Positions 51,782-60,945 of a DNA stretch of 64,000 nt are shown here, piece by piece. Position 1 is the first letter of the stretch. Each line of letters begins with the position of its first letter. Below the pieces are notes generated by a model. It did not search any database. It was not told where the DNA came from and saw only the letters and a list, made by a program, of their open reading frames with translations. Location: NCBI GenBank assembly GCA_019912665.1, contig JAIOIE010000018.1, forward strand, positions 62,001 to 126,000. The letters are read 5' to 3'. Both the position numbers and the translations under genes were made by a program. The stretch is from Deltaproteobacteria bacterium. GTDB lineage: Bacteria; Desulfobacterota; GWC2-55-46.

Positions 51782-52690
51782 TCACTCCGCTATTTCGGAG
51801 AGGCGCACCACCTCGACGCCTTCGAGCCCTGGAATGGCCTCCTTGAGCGCCCTTATCGTCTCAGGATAGGGGTGTCCTATAGCGACGGCCTTGCCGCTCT
51901 TCCTCGCAATGCGGGCAGCTTCCATTAGCTGGCCCTTTATGTAGTCCACGTCCCTCCTGTTGTCCAGGAAGACGTTCCTTTCCGCACTCCTGACCTTGAG
52001 CTTCCGCGCGATAGAGACTCCGACGGTCTCGGCCGAGGTGCGGCTGTCGAGGAAGAGGAGCCCCCTCTCCTTGACGTTCTTCAAGACGATCCTCATCTTG
52101 TCAGGGTCCTCGGTGAACCTCGAGCCCATGTGGTTATTGATGCCTATTGCCCCGGGCACGGATTTGAAGCCCTCGTCCAGCAGATAGGCTATCTCCTCGT
52201 CGGTCATCGCGACCAGGAGGGCGCCGTTTCCGGGATTGTGCCCTTCCGTGTTCTTGGGCTCCATGGGCATGTGCACTATTACGTCAAGGCCGCCCGAGGC
52301 CGCCTCCGTGGACACCTCTTTCGAGAAACGCATCTTCGGCATCACGGCAATGGTGACGGGCTTATCCAGCTTAAGGAGCTCGCGGAGCTTATTGAGGTCG
52401 GGGCCCATGTCGTCTATGACGACGGCAAGCTTGGGTAGAGGCGGCGGGGTTATTGCCTTCCCCGGCGGCATGGGCTCTTCTTCAATGGGTGGAGGCGCTT
52501 CACGCGGCACGGGTTCCCTCTCGGGCTCGACCCTTACAGGCGGAGGGACGCTCACCCTGGGCCTTTCCGGAGGGGTCCTCTCAAAGCCCATGTACTTGAG
52601 CCCCAGGACGGCGATTGCGGCCCCGGCGATGAACCCGAGCACTACCAGCACCCAGGCATAGCCTCCGGTCTTTTTCCTTCTCTTTCCCAT
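51782..52690 (-). CDS. yibQ: Divergent polysaccharide deacetylase (YibQ family)
   Basis: A 302-residue envelope protein. One membrane helix lies at residues 11-31 (AWVLVVLGFIAGAAIAVLGL), then a Pro- and Glu-rich linker (about 38-85). From residue 88 on it is a YibQ-type domain: KLAVVIDDMG, HMPMEPKN, GINNHMGSRFTED, FLDSRTSAETVG and AIGHPYPETI. The fold is that of polysaccharide deacetylases with altered active-site spacing; the substrate is not known. It closes the ftsE-ftsX-envC-ctpA-yibQ series. Confidence 0.9.
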   Translation of the reverse strand: MGKRRKKTGGYAWVLVVLGFIAGAAIAVLGLKYMGFERTPPERPRVSVPPPVRVEPEREPVPREAPPPIEEEPMPPGKAITPPPLPKLAVVIDDMGPDLNKLRELLKLDKPVTIAVMPKMRFSKEVSTEAASGGLDVIVHMPMEPKNTEGHNPGNGALLVAMTDEEIAYLLDEGFKSVPGAIGINNHMGSRFTEDPDKMRIVLKNVKERGLLFLDSRTSAETVGVSIARKLKVRSAERNVFLDNRRDVDYIKGQLMEAARIARKSGKAVAIGHPYPETIRALKEAIPGLEGVEVVRLSEIAE

Positions 52691-52708
52691 TCAGGCCGCC
52701 TCCATAAG

Positions 52709-52734
52709 GCAAAGGCCCCTTTCGGGGCCTTTGC
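52709..52734 (-). terminator. Hairpin between ctpA and yibQ
   Basis: An 11-bp perfect GCAAAGGCCCC/GGGGCCTTTGC stem with a TTTC loop in the 67-base gap. It has no long T-run, so it probably acts as an attenuator or processing element rather than a full stop. Confidence 0.6.
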
Positions 52735-52757
52735 TGCCATGCCTTCTATTTCGGATT

Positions 52758-54080
52758 TCAGCTCGCCTTCGCAGTGGCCTTCTGCTGCAGCTGCTTCTTA
52801 AGGTACTCGACGGCTTCCTTGAGCTGTATGTCCTCGGGCTCTTCGCCCGGCTTGGACGGCTCGGCCGGGGTCGCCTTTATCTGCTCTATCTCCGGCTTCT
52901 CGCTCTTTTTCTCTACAGCCGGCCCCTCGGGCGCGAGATGGCCTTCGAGGTCAGCCTCTTTTATATGCCCTTTCGGGGCCTCGCCCACCACTATGTCGGG
53001 CTCGATGCCCTTGGCCTGGATCGACCTGCCGGAAGGCGTGTAATATTTGGATGTCGTAAGCCGGACGGCCGAGCCGTCCGAGAGCGGGATTATGGTCTGG
53101 ACGGAGCCCTTGCCGAAGGTGGGCACGCCCATGACGATCGCCCTCTTGTGGTCCTGGAGAGCTCCGGCGACTATCTCGGAGGCCGAGGCGCTCCCGTTAT
53201 TGACGAGCACTATCATCGGATAGTCCGGCTGGCTCCGGGCCTTGTCCGCGCTGAAGCTCATGTTCTGCCCGGGCGCCCTGCCTTTCGTGTAGACGATAAG
53301 GCCGGAGTCGAGGAACTCGTTCGATACCGAGACCGCCTCCTGGAGGAGTCCTCCGGGGTTGTTCCTCAAATCCAGCACCAGTCCGGTAAGCATTCCGCCG
53401 TTGGTCTTGGAAGCGAGGTCCTTAAGGGCCTTGTCGAGGTCCTCGGAGGTGCGCTCCTGGAACTGGTTCAGCTTGACGTAGCCGATGCCTTCCTCGAGCA
53501 TCTTATATTTGACGCTCTTGACCTTTATGATGGCCCTGACGATCGTGAACGGCTTGGGCTCGTCGAACCCTTCCCTCATGATGTGGATGGTCACCGGGGT
53601 GCCCTTGGGCCCCCTCATGAGCCCTATCGCGTCCTGGATGCTGATGTCCTTGGTGTGCTTGTCACCTATCTTCACGATCTTGTCGCCCGCGAGGAGGCCT
53701 GCCTTGAATGCCGGCGTGTCCTCGATGGGGGCCACTACGGTCAGGGTGTTGTCGCGCATGCCTATCTCGATGCCGAGGCCGCCGAAGCTACCCCTGGTGT
53801 CGACCTGCATCTCCTTGTACTCTTCGGGGGTCATGAAGCTCGAATGAGGGTCGAGCCCCTTGACCATGCCCTTTATGGAGTTGTAGATGACGTCCTTCGA
53901 GTCGATGTCCTCGGCATAGCTATCCTGCACGATGCCCAGAACGTCGGTATAGAGCTTGAGGTTCTCGTAGGTGCCTTCCGGCACCGACGCGGACTTCTGC
54001 ACCCCCCAGGATGAAAACGAGAAGACCGCTATTATGGCCAAGGCCCCGGCGAGGAGCCTGGGGTCGAATATCTTCCTCAT
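52758..54080 (-). CDS. ctpA: Carboxyl-terminal processing protease (S41 family)
   Basis: A 440-residue exported protease. An N-terminal hydrophobic segment (LLAGALAIIAVFSFSSW) is a signal anchor. A PDZ domain occupies about 90-170 (GGLGIEIG, VVAPIEDTPAFKAGL). The catalytic core has VLDLRNNPGGLL, Ser in NNGSASASEI and Lys in FGKGSVQT. The C-terminal 70 residues are a Pro/Glu/Lys-rich tail. It trims periplasmic hydrolases or PBPs. The ATG at 54080 has AGGAGG upstream. Confidence 0.96.
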   Translation of the reverse strand: MRKIFDPRLLAGALAIIAVFSFSSWGVQKSASVPEGTYENLKLYTDVLGIVQDSYAEDIDSKDVIYNSIKGMVKGLDPHSSFMTPEEYKEMQVDTRGSFGGLGIEIGMRDNTLTVVAPIEDTPAFKAGLLAGDKIVKIGDKHTKDISIQDAIGLMRGPKGTPVTIHIMREGFDEPKPFTIVRAIIKVKSVKYKMLEEGIGYVKLNQFQERTSEDLDKALKDLASKTNGGMLTGLVLDLRNNPGGLLQEAVSVSNEFLDSGLIVYTKGRAPGQNMSFSADKARSQPDYPMIVLVNNGSASASEIVAGALQDHKRAIVMGVPTFGKGSVQTIIPLSDGSAVRLTTSKYYTPSGRSIQAKGIEPDIVVGEAPKGHIKEADLEGHLAPEGPAVEKKSEKPEIEQIKATPAEPSKPGEEPEDIQLKEAVEYLKKQLQQKATAKAS

Positions 54081-54184
54081 CAAAATATGTTCCTCCTTTT
54101 CTGCGCTATGAAAGCCGAAACTGGCCGCAGTTCCAACATTATATCAAATGAGGAGCCGGGCTTGAAACATAAAAAATCACAAAA

Positions 54185-55348
54185 TCACCGTGCGGACAAC
54201 CACGCCATGGGGTCCCTTGGGATTCCCTTCTGCCGTATCTCGAAATAAAGGCCGGGCCTGCCGTCCGGGCCGGAGTCGCCTATAAGGCCGACCTCAGCGC
54301 CGGATTCGACCTCCTCCCCCGTCTCCTTCAGGACCTTGCCGAGATGCGCGTAAAGGGTATAGAAGCCGCCCTTGTGGTCTATTATCATCACCTGCCCGTA
54401 GCCCTTGAGCCACCCGACATAAATCACCTTCCCGGCATAGACGCTATTTACAGGCTGCCCCAGCGGGGACTCTATCGTGATGCCGTTATTGAAGGTAACG
54501 GTCTGGAACTTCGGGTGCCTTACCTTGCCGTAGAAGGAGATGACCTTGCCGTTCACCGGCATGGGCAGCCTCCCCTTCATCGACGGAAAACCGGTGCCCG
54601 AAGGGGGCGCTTCGCTCTCAGCGGCCCTGAGCCTGTCTATGAGCTTTGATAGCTCCGTAGCGGCCTCCTCGAGTTCCTTCTGAACGCGCTCGCGCCTAGC
54701 CTTCTCCTGCTTGACGCCGGAAAGGAGCGCGAGCTTCTTTCTCTGGAGCGCCTCCGCCTCCTTCTGCCGTAAGAGGGCCTCTGCCCTGGCCGTGCCGAGC
54801 TCCGTAAGGAGGAGGGCGTTTTTCTCCTTCTCGGCTTCGAGGGTTCCGAGGGTAGCCGAGAAGTCCTCCATGAGCTCGGCGTCCATGTCCATCAGCATTG
54901 TTAGGTACTTGTGGCGCCTTCCGAGGTTTCCGGCATCGGATGAGAAGAGGACCTCCATTGTCTCGCCCCTCTTCATCTTGTACATGGCCTTGAGCCTTGC
55001 CTTGAGCCTGTCCGCGAGCTCCCTTTTCCTGGCCTCGAGCCTCTCTATCTCGGCGCCGACCCTCCCTGACTCCTTCCTTATCTTCTGTATCGAAGCCCTT
55101 ACGGCCCTTAGCTCCTCCCTCTTGGCCGCGAGGTCCTTGCTAATGACCTCGAGCTCGCCGAGTATGTCCATTTCTTTCTCGGCAGCCTCGATTATCCCCT
55201 TTTTATTCTCCCGTATCTGCCGCTTTACGTCCTCGAGGCTCTTCTCCTTTTTTATGAGCTCCTGCCTTGCGCTCTTTTCGGCGGCAAGGGCCGGGCTCCA
55301 GCACACCGCGACCAGGAGCGGGAGGAGAGCAAGTACCCGCCACTTCAT
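54185..55348 (-). CDS. envC: EnvC-like murein hydrolase activator (degenerate LytM)
   Basis: A 387-residue periplasmic protein: signal peptide (1-22), a coiled coil of about 230 residues (repeated Lys/Glu/Arg/Leu heptads), and a C-terminal M23/LytM domain. The metal ligands of active M23 enzymes are missing: the first block reads FNNGITIESP in place of HxGxDxxAP, and the HxH motif is replaced by LYAHLGK and LYFEIRQ. This is the EnvC state, in which the domain activates amidases instead of cutting. Overlap with ftsX (ATGA) and the FtsEX neighbours support this. Confidence 0.93.
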   Translation of the reverse strand: MKWRVLALLPLLVAVCWSPALAAEKSARQELIKKEKSLEDVKRQIRENKKGIIEAAEKEMDILGELEVISKDLAAKREELRAVRASIQKIRKESGRVGAEIERLEARKRELADRLKARLKAMYKMKRGETMEVLFSSDAGNLGRRHKYLTMLMDMDAELMEDFSATLGTLEAEKEKNALLLTELGTARAEALLRQKEAEALQRKKLALLSGVKQEKARRERVQKELEEAATELSKLIDRLRAAESEAPPSGTGFPSMKGRLPMPVNGKVISFYGKVRHPKFQTVTFNNGITIESPLGQPVNSVYAGKVIYVGWLKGYGQVMIIDHKGGFYTLYAHLGKVLKETGEEVESGAEVGLIGDSGPDGRPGLYFEIRQKGIPRDPMAWLSAR

Positions 55349-56241
55349 ACCTTGAGGAACCTGTTCATGGAGATGAGGCTTCCGGCAACACCCATTACGA
55401 TGCCCGATGCGGCGAGCACGGCGATAAAGAGCGGCACAGGATAAGGCATCTCAAGGGCGAACCGGAGGTACGGGGGCACCTGCCCCATTATGGCGACCCT
55501 GCCGGCTGCCAATATGCCCATTGCGAGGAGCCCGCCGAGTACTCCCTGGATAACGCCCTCTATTATGAAGGGCGCCTTTACGTACATGTCGGAGGCGCCA
55601 ACGAGCTTCATTATCTCGATCTCGTCCCTGCGCGCATAGACCGCGAGCCTAATCGTATTAGAGATTATGAAAAGGGTAGCGGCCGCGAGGAAAAGGCCGA
55701 TGGTCGCGGCGGCAAGCTTTATGAACCTCAGTAAGGACGCGAGCTTCTCCGCCCATTCCTTGCTGTACTGCACCTCCTCGACCCAGGCCTCAGCCTTGAG
55801 CCCCGAAACGATCGATGCAAGCCTCGCGGGCTCTATATGCTCATCCCGGACCTTTATCTCGAAGGACGCCGGGAGCGGGTTCGAATCGACCCCTTCGAGG
55901 ATTCCCTCGTGCCCCTTCAGCTCAAGCCTCAATTCCCCGAGGGCCTTCTCCTTCGAGATGAACTCCGCTCCCCTGACCCCCTCCATCCTGAGTATCTTCT
56001 CCTTCAGGGCCTCGGGGGACGAGCCGGGGTCGTCTTTCAGGTAAGCTATCACCTGGGTCCTGTCGCCCCAGCTCTTTACGACCGTATTGAGGTTCGTTAT
56101 CACGAACGCGAATAGCGAGAATATCGCGAGCGAAAAGCCGAGCGTGAAGGAGGTAAGGACGGTCGTGCCCTTGTTCTCCTTAAGCGAGCCCAGGGCGTCG
56201 GAGACGATGTAGAAGATATTCGCGGATCCTGTCCCGGCCAT
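55345..56241 (-). CDS. ftsX: Cell division protein FtsX
   Basis: A 298-residue membrane protein with four predicted helices (residues about 27-52, 170-195, 220-245 and 265-290) and a large periplasmic loop after the first (about 55-165), the EnvC-binding site in FtsX. It matches the family (VLTSFTLGFSLAIFSLFAFV, the LVGASDMYVKAPFIIEG block). It forms the transporter-like FtsEX complex that controls septal peptidoglycan hydrolysis. It follows ftsE without a gap. Confidence 0.94.
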   Translation of the reverse strand: MAGTGSANIFYIVSDALGSLKENKGTTVLTSFTLGFSLAIFSLFAFVITNLNTVVKSWGDRTQVIAYLKDDPGSSPEALKEKILRMEGVRGAEFISKEKALGELRLELKGHEGILEGVDSNPLPASFEIKVRDEHIEPARLASIVSGLKAEAWVEEVQYSKEWAEKLASLLRFIKLAAATIGLFLAAATLFIISNTIRLAVYARRDEIEIMKLVGASDMYVKAPFIIEGVIQGVLGGLLAMGILAAGRVAIMGQVPPYLRFALEMPYPVPLFIAVLAASGIVMGVAGSLISMNRFLKV

Positions 56242-56892
56242 CTACGCAAGCCTCCCCGCCTCGAGGGCTATGGTGCGCTTCGCGTATCTTTCAAGGAGGC
56301 CCTTGTCATGGGTCGCGACGACCACGGTAGTGCCGCGGCTGCTCACTTCCCTGAAAAGCTCTATTATCTGGACCGATAGTTCGGGGTCGAGGTTTCCCGT
56401 AGGCTCGTCCGCGAGTATTATGGCCGGGTCCTTCACAAGCGCCCTTGCGATGGCCACCCTCTGCTGCTCTCCGCCGGAGAGCTGAAGCGGCTTGAAATTC
56501 GCGCGGTGCTGGAGTCTCACATAGGAAAGCATCTTCGTGACCCGCCTTTTTATCTCCGAAGGGGGCGTGCCCATGACCTTGAGCGAAAGCGCTATGTTGT
56601 CGAATACGCTCTTTTTCGGAAGGAGCTTGAAATCCTGGAATACGAACCCGATACGCCTCCTTAAGGGCGGGAGCTCCTCAGGGGGTATCCTCACGTAGTT
56701 CCTCCCGTCGAGTATTATCTGCCCCTCGGTAGGGGCCTCGGAGCCGCACATGATCTTAAGCAGGGTGGACTTCCCAGCTCCGCTCGGCCCGGTTATGAAG
56801 ACGAACTCGCCTTTTTGCACCTTGAGCGTTATATCCGTAAGGGCAGGCGTGCCGCCCTCATAGCTCTTGGAGACATGGAACATCTGTATCAT
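56242..56892 (-). CDS. ftsE: Cell division ATP-binding protein FtsE
   Basis: A 216-residue ABC ATPase: MIQMFHVSKSYEGG start, Walker A GPSGAGKSTLL, signature LSGGEQQRVAIARAL, Walker B IILADEPTGNLDPE. It drives conformational changes of FtsX at the septum. The ATG at 56892 follows GGAGGG; a longer frame to 56940 adds 16 unconserved residues. First gene of the envelope cluster. Confidence 0.96.
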   Translation of the reverse strand: MIQMFHVSKSYEGGTPALTDITLKVQKGEFVFITGPSGAGKSTLLKIMCGSEAPTEGQIILDGRNYVRIPPEELPPLRRRIGFVFQDFKLLPKKSVFDNIALSLKVMGTPPSEIKRRVTKMLSYVRLQHRANFKPLQLSGGEQQRVAIARALVKDPAIILADEPTGNLDPELSVQIIELFREVSSRGTTVVVATHDKGLLERYAKRTIALEAGRLA

Positions 56893-57090
56893 CAGTATGG
56901 CCCTCCGGGAGAAAATCTCCGGAAAAGATTTGTTTTTCAAGCACTTGAGGCGAAACGCAAATCCCGGATATTATCCCAGCAGAGCCCTTTCCTGTCAAGC
57001 GGTATCGGGACTTGGAAGAGGAGGAATGATGTGAAGAAGCGTATCCGGCAGGTTTTTCATTCTGCTAAAGAGGAGACTTGACGTAGTTGC

Positions 57091-57930
57091 CTATGGTTTG
57101 TATGTTATAATCCTCCCCCATACATCTTTTGTGCCCCATATGCCAGAGCGAAGGCTTTCGAGGAGCGCTATCTGGCTGTGGTCCACGAAGAGGTTCACCT
57201 CCGGGCCGTAGTTTTTTACGTACCATGTGAAGACCTCGGGGTCTGCAGCCTCGAACATGACCCGGTCGAGCCCCAGCTCCCCAATGAACTCGCTTATCAC
57301 GTCCGTCCGCCAACTCGACACGCCTTCGGTTATGCCTTCCGACTCGACCATTATCATGGACGCGCCGGCGTCAAGGTGTCTCTTCGCCTGTTGGATGGCC
57401 CAGCCGGGGTCCTGGACGCCTTCGGACTCGAGCTCCCGGGCGGGGCTCGCCCCTCCGGCCCCAAACTGTATCCCGACCTCGGCCTTGACCCTCAAGCCGG
57501 CGGCGACTATCTTTGAGGTCAGCCTCACCATGTCGTCCGCCGGGATGGAGATGAAGCCCTTTGAGACCTCTATTATGTCGAACTCAAAATCCTTGCACTC
57601 TTCTATATATTTACCGACCGCGTCCGCGTCCCTCGCGAGCACATGCTCGATGAAGCCGCCTGTATCGACCTCCACGCCATAGGCGTGCGCAAGGTCGATA
57701 ATGTCCCTGAGCGCCTCGGCCGGCATAAGGGAGAAAGAGCCTCCCGCGAACTTCAATATATCCACGTATTCGCCGAAGGTCTCGAATATGTCCTCGAGCT
57801 GCCTCTTGCCGATGGGCGTATAATAGGGACCGCGTATTTCGGTTATCCCCCTCTGCCTGGGCTTGGCATCCCGCCTGTTAAGGCCCAGGAATGAAAAGGC
57901 GCGTCCCTCTTTTCTGGAAATCTCCTCCAT
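57091..57930 (-). CDS. Phosphosulfolactate synthase-like protein (ComA family)
   Basis: A 279-residue TIM-barrel protein of the ComA/PSL synthase family (GLNRRDAKPRQRGIT, DILKFAGGSFSLMP, VEVDTGGFIEHVL, EVSKGFISIP, AEVGIQFGAGG, MIMVESEGITEG, FVDHSQIALLE). ComA makes (R)-phospho-3-sulfolactate in archaeal coenzyme M synthesis; bacterial members occur in sulfolactate routes and in organisms of unknown role. No other coenzyme M genes lie nearby, so the substrate is open. It stands alone, divergent from nothing, between ftsE and the P-ATPase. Confidence 0.85.
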   Translation of the reverse strand: MEEISRKEGRAFSFLGLNRRDAKPRQRGITEIRGPYYTPIGKRQLEDIFETFGEYVDILKFAGGSFSLMPAEALRDIIDLAHAYGVEVDTGGFIEHVLARDADAVGKYIEECKDFEFDIIEVSKGFISIPADDMVRLTSKIVAAGLRVKAEVGIQFGAGGASPARELESEGVQDPGWAIQQAKRHLDAGASMIMVESEGITEGVSSWRTDVISEFIGELGLDRVMFEAADPEVFTWYVKNYGPEVNLFVDHSQIALLESLRSGIWGTKDVWGRIITYKP

Positions 57931-58016
57931 GAAAGCCTCCCTGGTCGAGATTTATACGGATGAAACGGCCCTCACGAAAAACCTGAAAAACTGAAAATGA
58001 CAGGACGGGCGCGAAA

Positions 58017-60749
58017 TCAGGACCCGTGCCTTCCATGCCAAACCCCGGTCGTCCTCTGGCTGTTCCTGTCGATCAGGAATTTCTCAATTTCCACGAGGAC
58101 GAAGACGGTAAACGCGACCGCCACTATCCTCAGCCAGTCCGACACCCCAATATCAGCCGTGCCGAAGAGCGATTGCAGGAAAGGCACGTACGTGAAAAGG
58201 AGCTGGAAGAAGACGACCAGCGCTATCGCGATAAGGGCGTACCTGTTGCCGAAGAGCCCTTCGAAAGATACTACAGACCTCCTCAGATACCTCGTGTTCA
58301 GGAGATAGAAGACCTCGAACATGACGAGCGTATTCACGGCCACTGTCCTGGCCTCCTCTATCGGGGTCCCGTTCGTCCTCTCCAGGACGAAGAGGCCGAA
58401 CGTTCCGATGATGATGATACCTGAGACGAAAAGTACCCTCCAGATGAGAAAGGCCGAGAGTATCGGCTCCTTGGGGTCCCTAGGAGGCCGCCTCATAACG
58501 TCCGCCTCGGGCGGCTCGAAAGCGAGAGAAAGGGCCAGGGTCACGGCGGTTATCATGTTCACCCAGAGTATCTGGACCGGGGTTATCGGCAGCATCATCC
58601 CGGAGAATATGGCGGCGAGTATGATGCCCGCCTCGCCCCCGTTTGTCGGGAGTATGAATGTTATCGACTTTATTATGTTGTCGTAAACGGTCCTACCCTC
58701 CTCGACAGCGTTCGATATCGAGGCGAAGTTGTCGTCGGCAAGGACCATCTCCGAGGACTCCTTCGCGACCTCGGTCCCCTTTATGCCCATGGCCACGCCC
58801 ACATCGGCCCTCTTGAGGGCCGGGGCGTCGTTTACGCCGTCGCCGGTCATGGCCACTACCTCGCCGTTATCCTGAAGGGCCTCCACGAGCTTCAGTTTGT
58901 GCTCCGGGCTTACGCGTGCGAAGACGTCGCAATCAACCACTGCTTCTTTCAGGCTGGCAAAGTCCATGGACTCGACCTCCTCGCCTGTTACGGACTGTCT
59001 GTTCTCGCCGATGCCGATAGCGGAGCCTATTGACCGGGCGGTGAGGGCATGGTCGCCGGTTATCATCTTTACGCGTATCCCGGCCGATTTGCAGAGCGCC
59101 ACGGCGCTTATCGCCTCGGCCCTGGGCGGGTCGATTATGCCGAACATGCCGAGGAGAGTAAGGCCGCCTTCCACGTCTGAAAAGGAAAGCTCGTGCACCT
59201 CTATCGATACCGGCTTGCAAGCTACCGCGATAAGCCTCTGCCCCCGGCTTGCGGTTTCAGCCACCCGCCCCTGCCAGTATGATAGATCAAGCGGCTCTTC
59301 GTCTCCTCCCGAAGTCCTCTGGCTGCCGCACATTTTTAAGACCCGTTCAGGCGCGCCCTTCAGAAATATGAAGGCGTGCCCTTCGTGGTCGTGGTTGAGG
59401 GTCGCCATGAAGCGGTGCTCGGATTCGAAGGGTATGGCGTCCTCCCTCGGGAACATCTCGTTAATGAACGCGTGCTCCAGCCCGGCCTTGAGCGCAACGG
59501 TTACGAGCGCGCCCTCTGTAGGGTCGCCGTGCACCCGCCACTCCTCCTCGTCCTTGCTGAGGGTCGCGTCATTGCAGAGGAGGCCCGCCTTCGCAATCTC
59601 CATGAGACCGGGGTGCTCCTCGGGAACGATGTCCTTGCCGCCGAGGAGGAACCCGCCGTGGGGGTCGTAGCCCACGCCGCTCACGGTGAAGGTCTTGCCC
59701 GGGGTTATCACCGACTGGACGGTCATCTCGTTACGGGTGAGGGTGCCGGTCTTATCCGAGCATACGACCGTCACGGAGCCGAGGGTCTCGACCGCCGGGA
59801 GGCGTCTTATTATCGCATTACGCCTCGCCATCCTCTGGACGCCTATGGCGAGCGTTATGGTTATTATCGCGGGCAGCCCCTCGGGTATGGCCGCGACAGC
59901 GAGACCTATGCCGGCGAGGAACATCTCCCCCGCCGAATAATCCCTTACGAGCATGCCGAAGAAGAACGTAGCGGCGGCAAGGGCGATTATCGCGGCCGAG
60001 AGCCATCTTCCGAACTGGGACATGCTGAGGAGGAGGCGCGTCGTAAGGGGCTCTACCTCCGAAAGAAGAGAGCTTATCCGGCCTATTTCGGTGGAGTCGC
60101 CGGTCGCAACGACGACCCCGCTCGCCTGTCCGTATGTGACAAGCGTGCCGGAGAAGGCGAGCGAGTTCCTGTCCCCGATGGTGGCGTGCTCCGGCGCTGG
60201 CTCGGCTGCCTTCTCGACAGGCACCGATTCACCGGTGAGCGCCGCCTCGTCTATCCGGAGGCTCTTTACGGATACGAGCCTCAAGTCGGCCGGCACCTTG
60301 TCCCCGGACTGCAGGAATACTATGTCGCCGGGAACGAGCTCCTCGGCAGGGACTGTCGTTTTCACGTTGTCCCGGAGGACGAGGGCGTTTAGCGAGAGCA
60401 TCTTCTTTATCGCGTCGAGGGCCTTCTCGGCCTTGCCCTCCTGTATGAACCCGATGAGCGCGTTAACGATAACGACGCCCAGGATGACTCCCGAGTCCAC
60501 CCAATGATCGAGGAGGGCTGTGATGACCGCCGCTATGAGTAGTACGTATATGAGGACATTATGGAACTGCGATAAGAACCGGGCGAGAGGCCCCCGCTTC
60601 CTCTGCGGAGTGAGGCGGTTGGGGCCGAACTCCTTGAGCCTCCGGGCCGCCTCGGACGCGGTAAGCCCCTTTGGACCCGAATCAAGCGCCTCCATGGCCT
60701 CCTTTACGCCGAGCGAGTGCCACTTCACTTCAGCCAACCTCTCCTTCAT
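58017..60749 (-). CDS. Calcium-type P-type ATPase (PMR1/SERCA-like)
   Basis: A 910-residue P2A-type cation pump. The N-terminal cytosolic segment has HSLGVKEAMEAL, then TM helices; the TGES actuator (171-174), PEGLP in M4 (289-293), phosphorylation site D332 in SDKTGTLTRN, and TGDGVNDAPALKRADVGVAMG are all intact. The M6 motif ILWVNMITAVTLALSLAFEP carries Asn and Asp/Glu typical of Ca2+ or Mn2+ pumps. The ATG at 60749 has GAGGGGG upstream; a longer frame adds 20 unconserved residues. It is divergent from hrpB. Confidence 0.95.
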   Translation of the reverse strand: MKERLAEVKWHSLGVKEAMEALDSGPKGLTASEAARRLKEFGPNRLTPQRKRGPLARFLSQFHNVLIYVLLIAAVITALLDHWVDSGVILGVVIVNALIGFIQEGKAEKALDAIKKMLSLNALVLRDNVKTTVPAEELVPGDIVFLQSGDKVPADLRLVSVKSLRIDEAALTGESVPVEKAAEPAPEHATIGDRNSLAFSGTLVTYGQASGVVVATGDSTEIGRISSLLSEVEPLTTRLLLSMSQFGRWLSAAIIALAAATFFFGMLVRDYSAGEMFLAGIGLAVAAIPEGLPAIITITLAIGVQRMARRNAIIRRLPAVETLGSVTVVCSDKTGTLTRNEMTVQSVITPGKTFTVSGVGYDPHGGFLLGGKDIVPEEHPGLMEIAKAGLLCNDATLSKDEEEWRVHGDPTEGALVTVALKAGLEHAFINEMFPREDAIPFESEHRFMATLNHDHEGHAFIFLKGAPERVLKMCGSQRTSGGDEEPLDLSYWQGRVAETASRGQRLIAVACKPVSIEVHELSFSDVEGGLTLLGMFGIIDPPRAEAISAVALCKSAGIRVKMITGDHALTARSIGSAIGIGENRQSVTGEEVESMDFASLKEAVVDCDVFARVSPEHKLKLVEALQDNGEVVAMTGDGVNDAPALKRADVGVAMGIKGTEVAKESSEMVLADDNFASISNAVEEGRTVYDNIIKSITFILPTNGGEAGIILAAIFSGMMLPITPVQILWVNMITAVTLALSLAFEPPEADVMRRPPRDPKEPILSAFLIWRVLFVSGIIIIGTFGLFVLERTNGTPIEEARTVAVNTLVMFEVFYLLNTRYLRRSVVSFEGLFGNRYALIAIALVVFFQLLFTYVPFLQSLFGTADIGVSDWLRIVAVAFTVFVLVEIEKFLIDRNSQRTTGVWHGRHGS

Positions 60750-60945
60750 CAAAACCCCCTCAAAAAATCCGAGCCAGCGGCCCGGAGGAATATTCATGGC
60801 TGCGCTCATTTATGGCCTGTTTACAAAGGAAACCTATCAAAGTCTATCAGATTACAAAATAACATCAAATATGTACCCCCAAGAAGCAAAATAGGTTTAC
60901 AAGGCAGAGCGCGTGCTTGAATTGGTTTGGGCTTGAGTTGTTTTT

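Noticed and set aside
52731-54014. A 427-codon open frame on the plus strand over ctpA
   Set aside because: Antisense shadow of the S41 protease gene with no recognisable motif.
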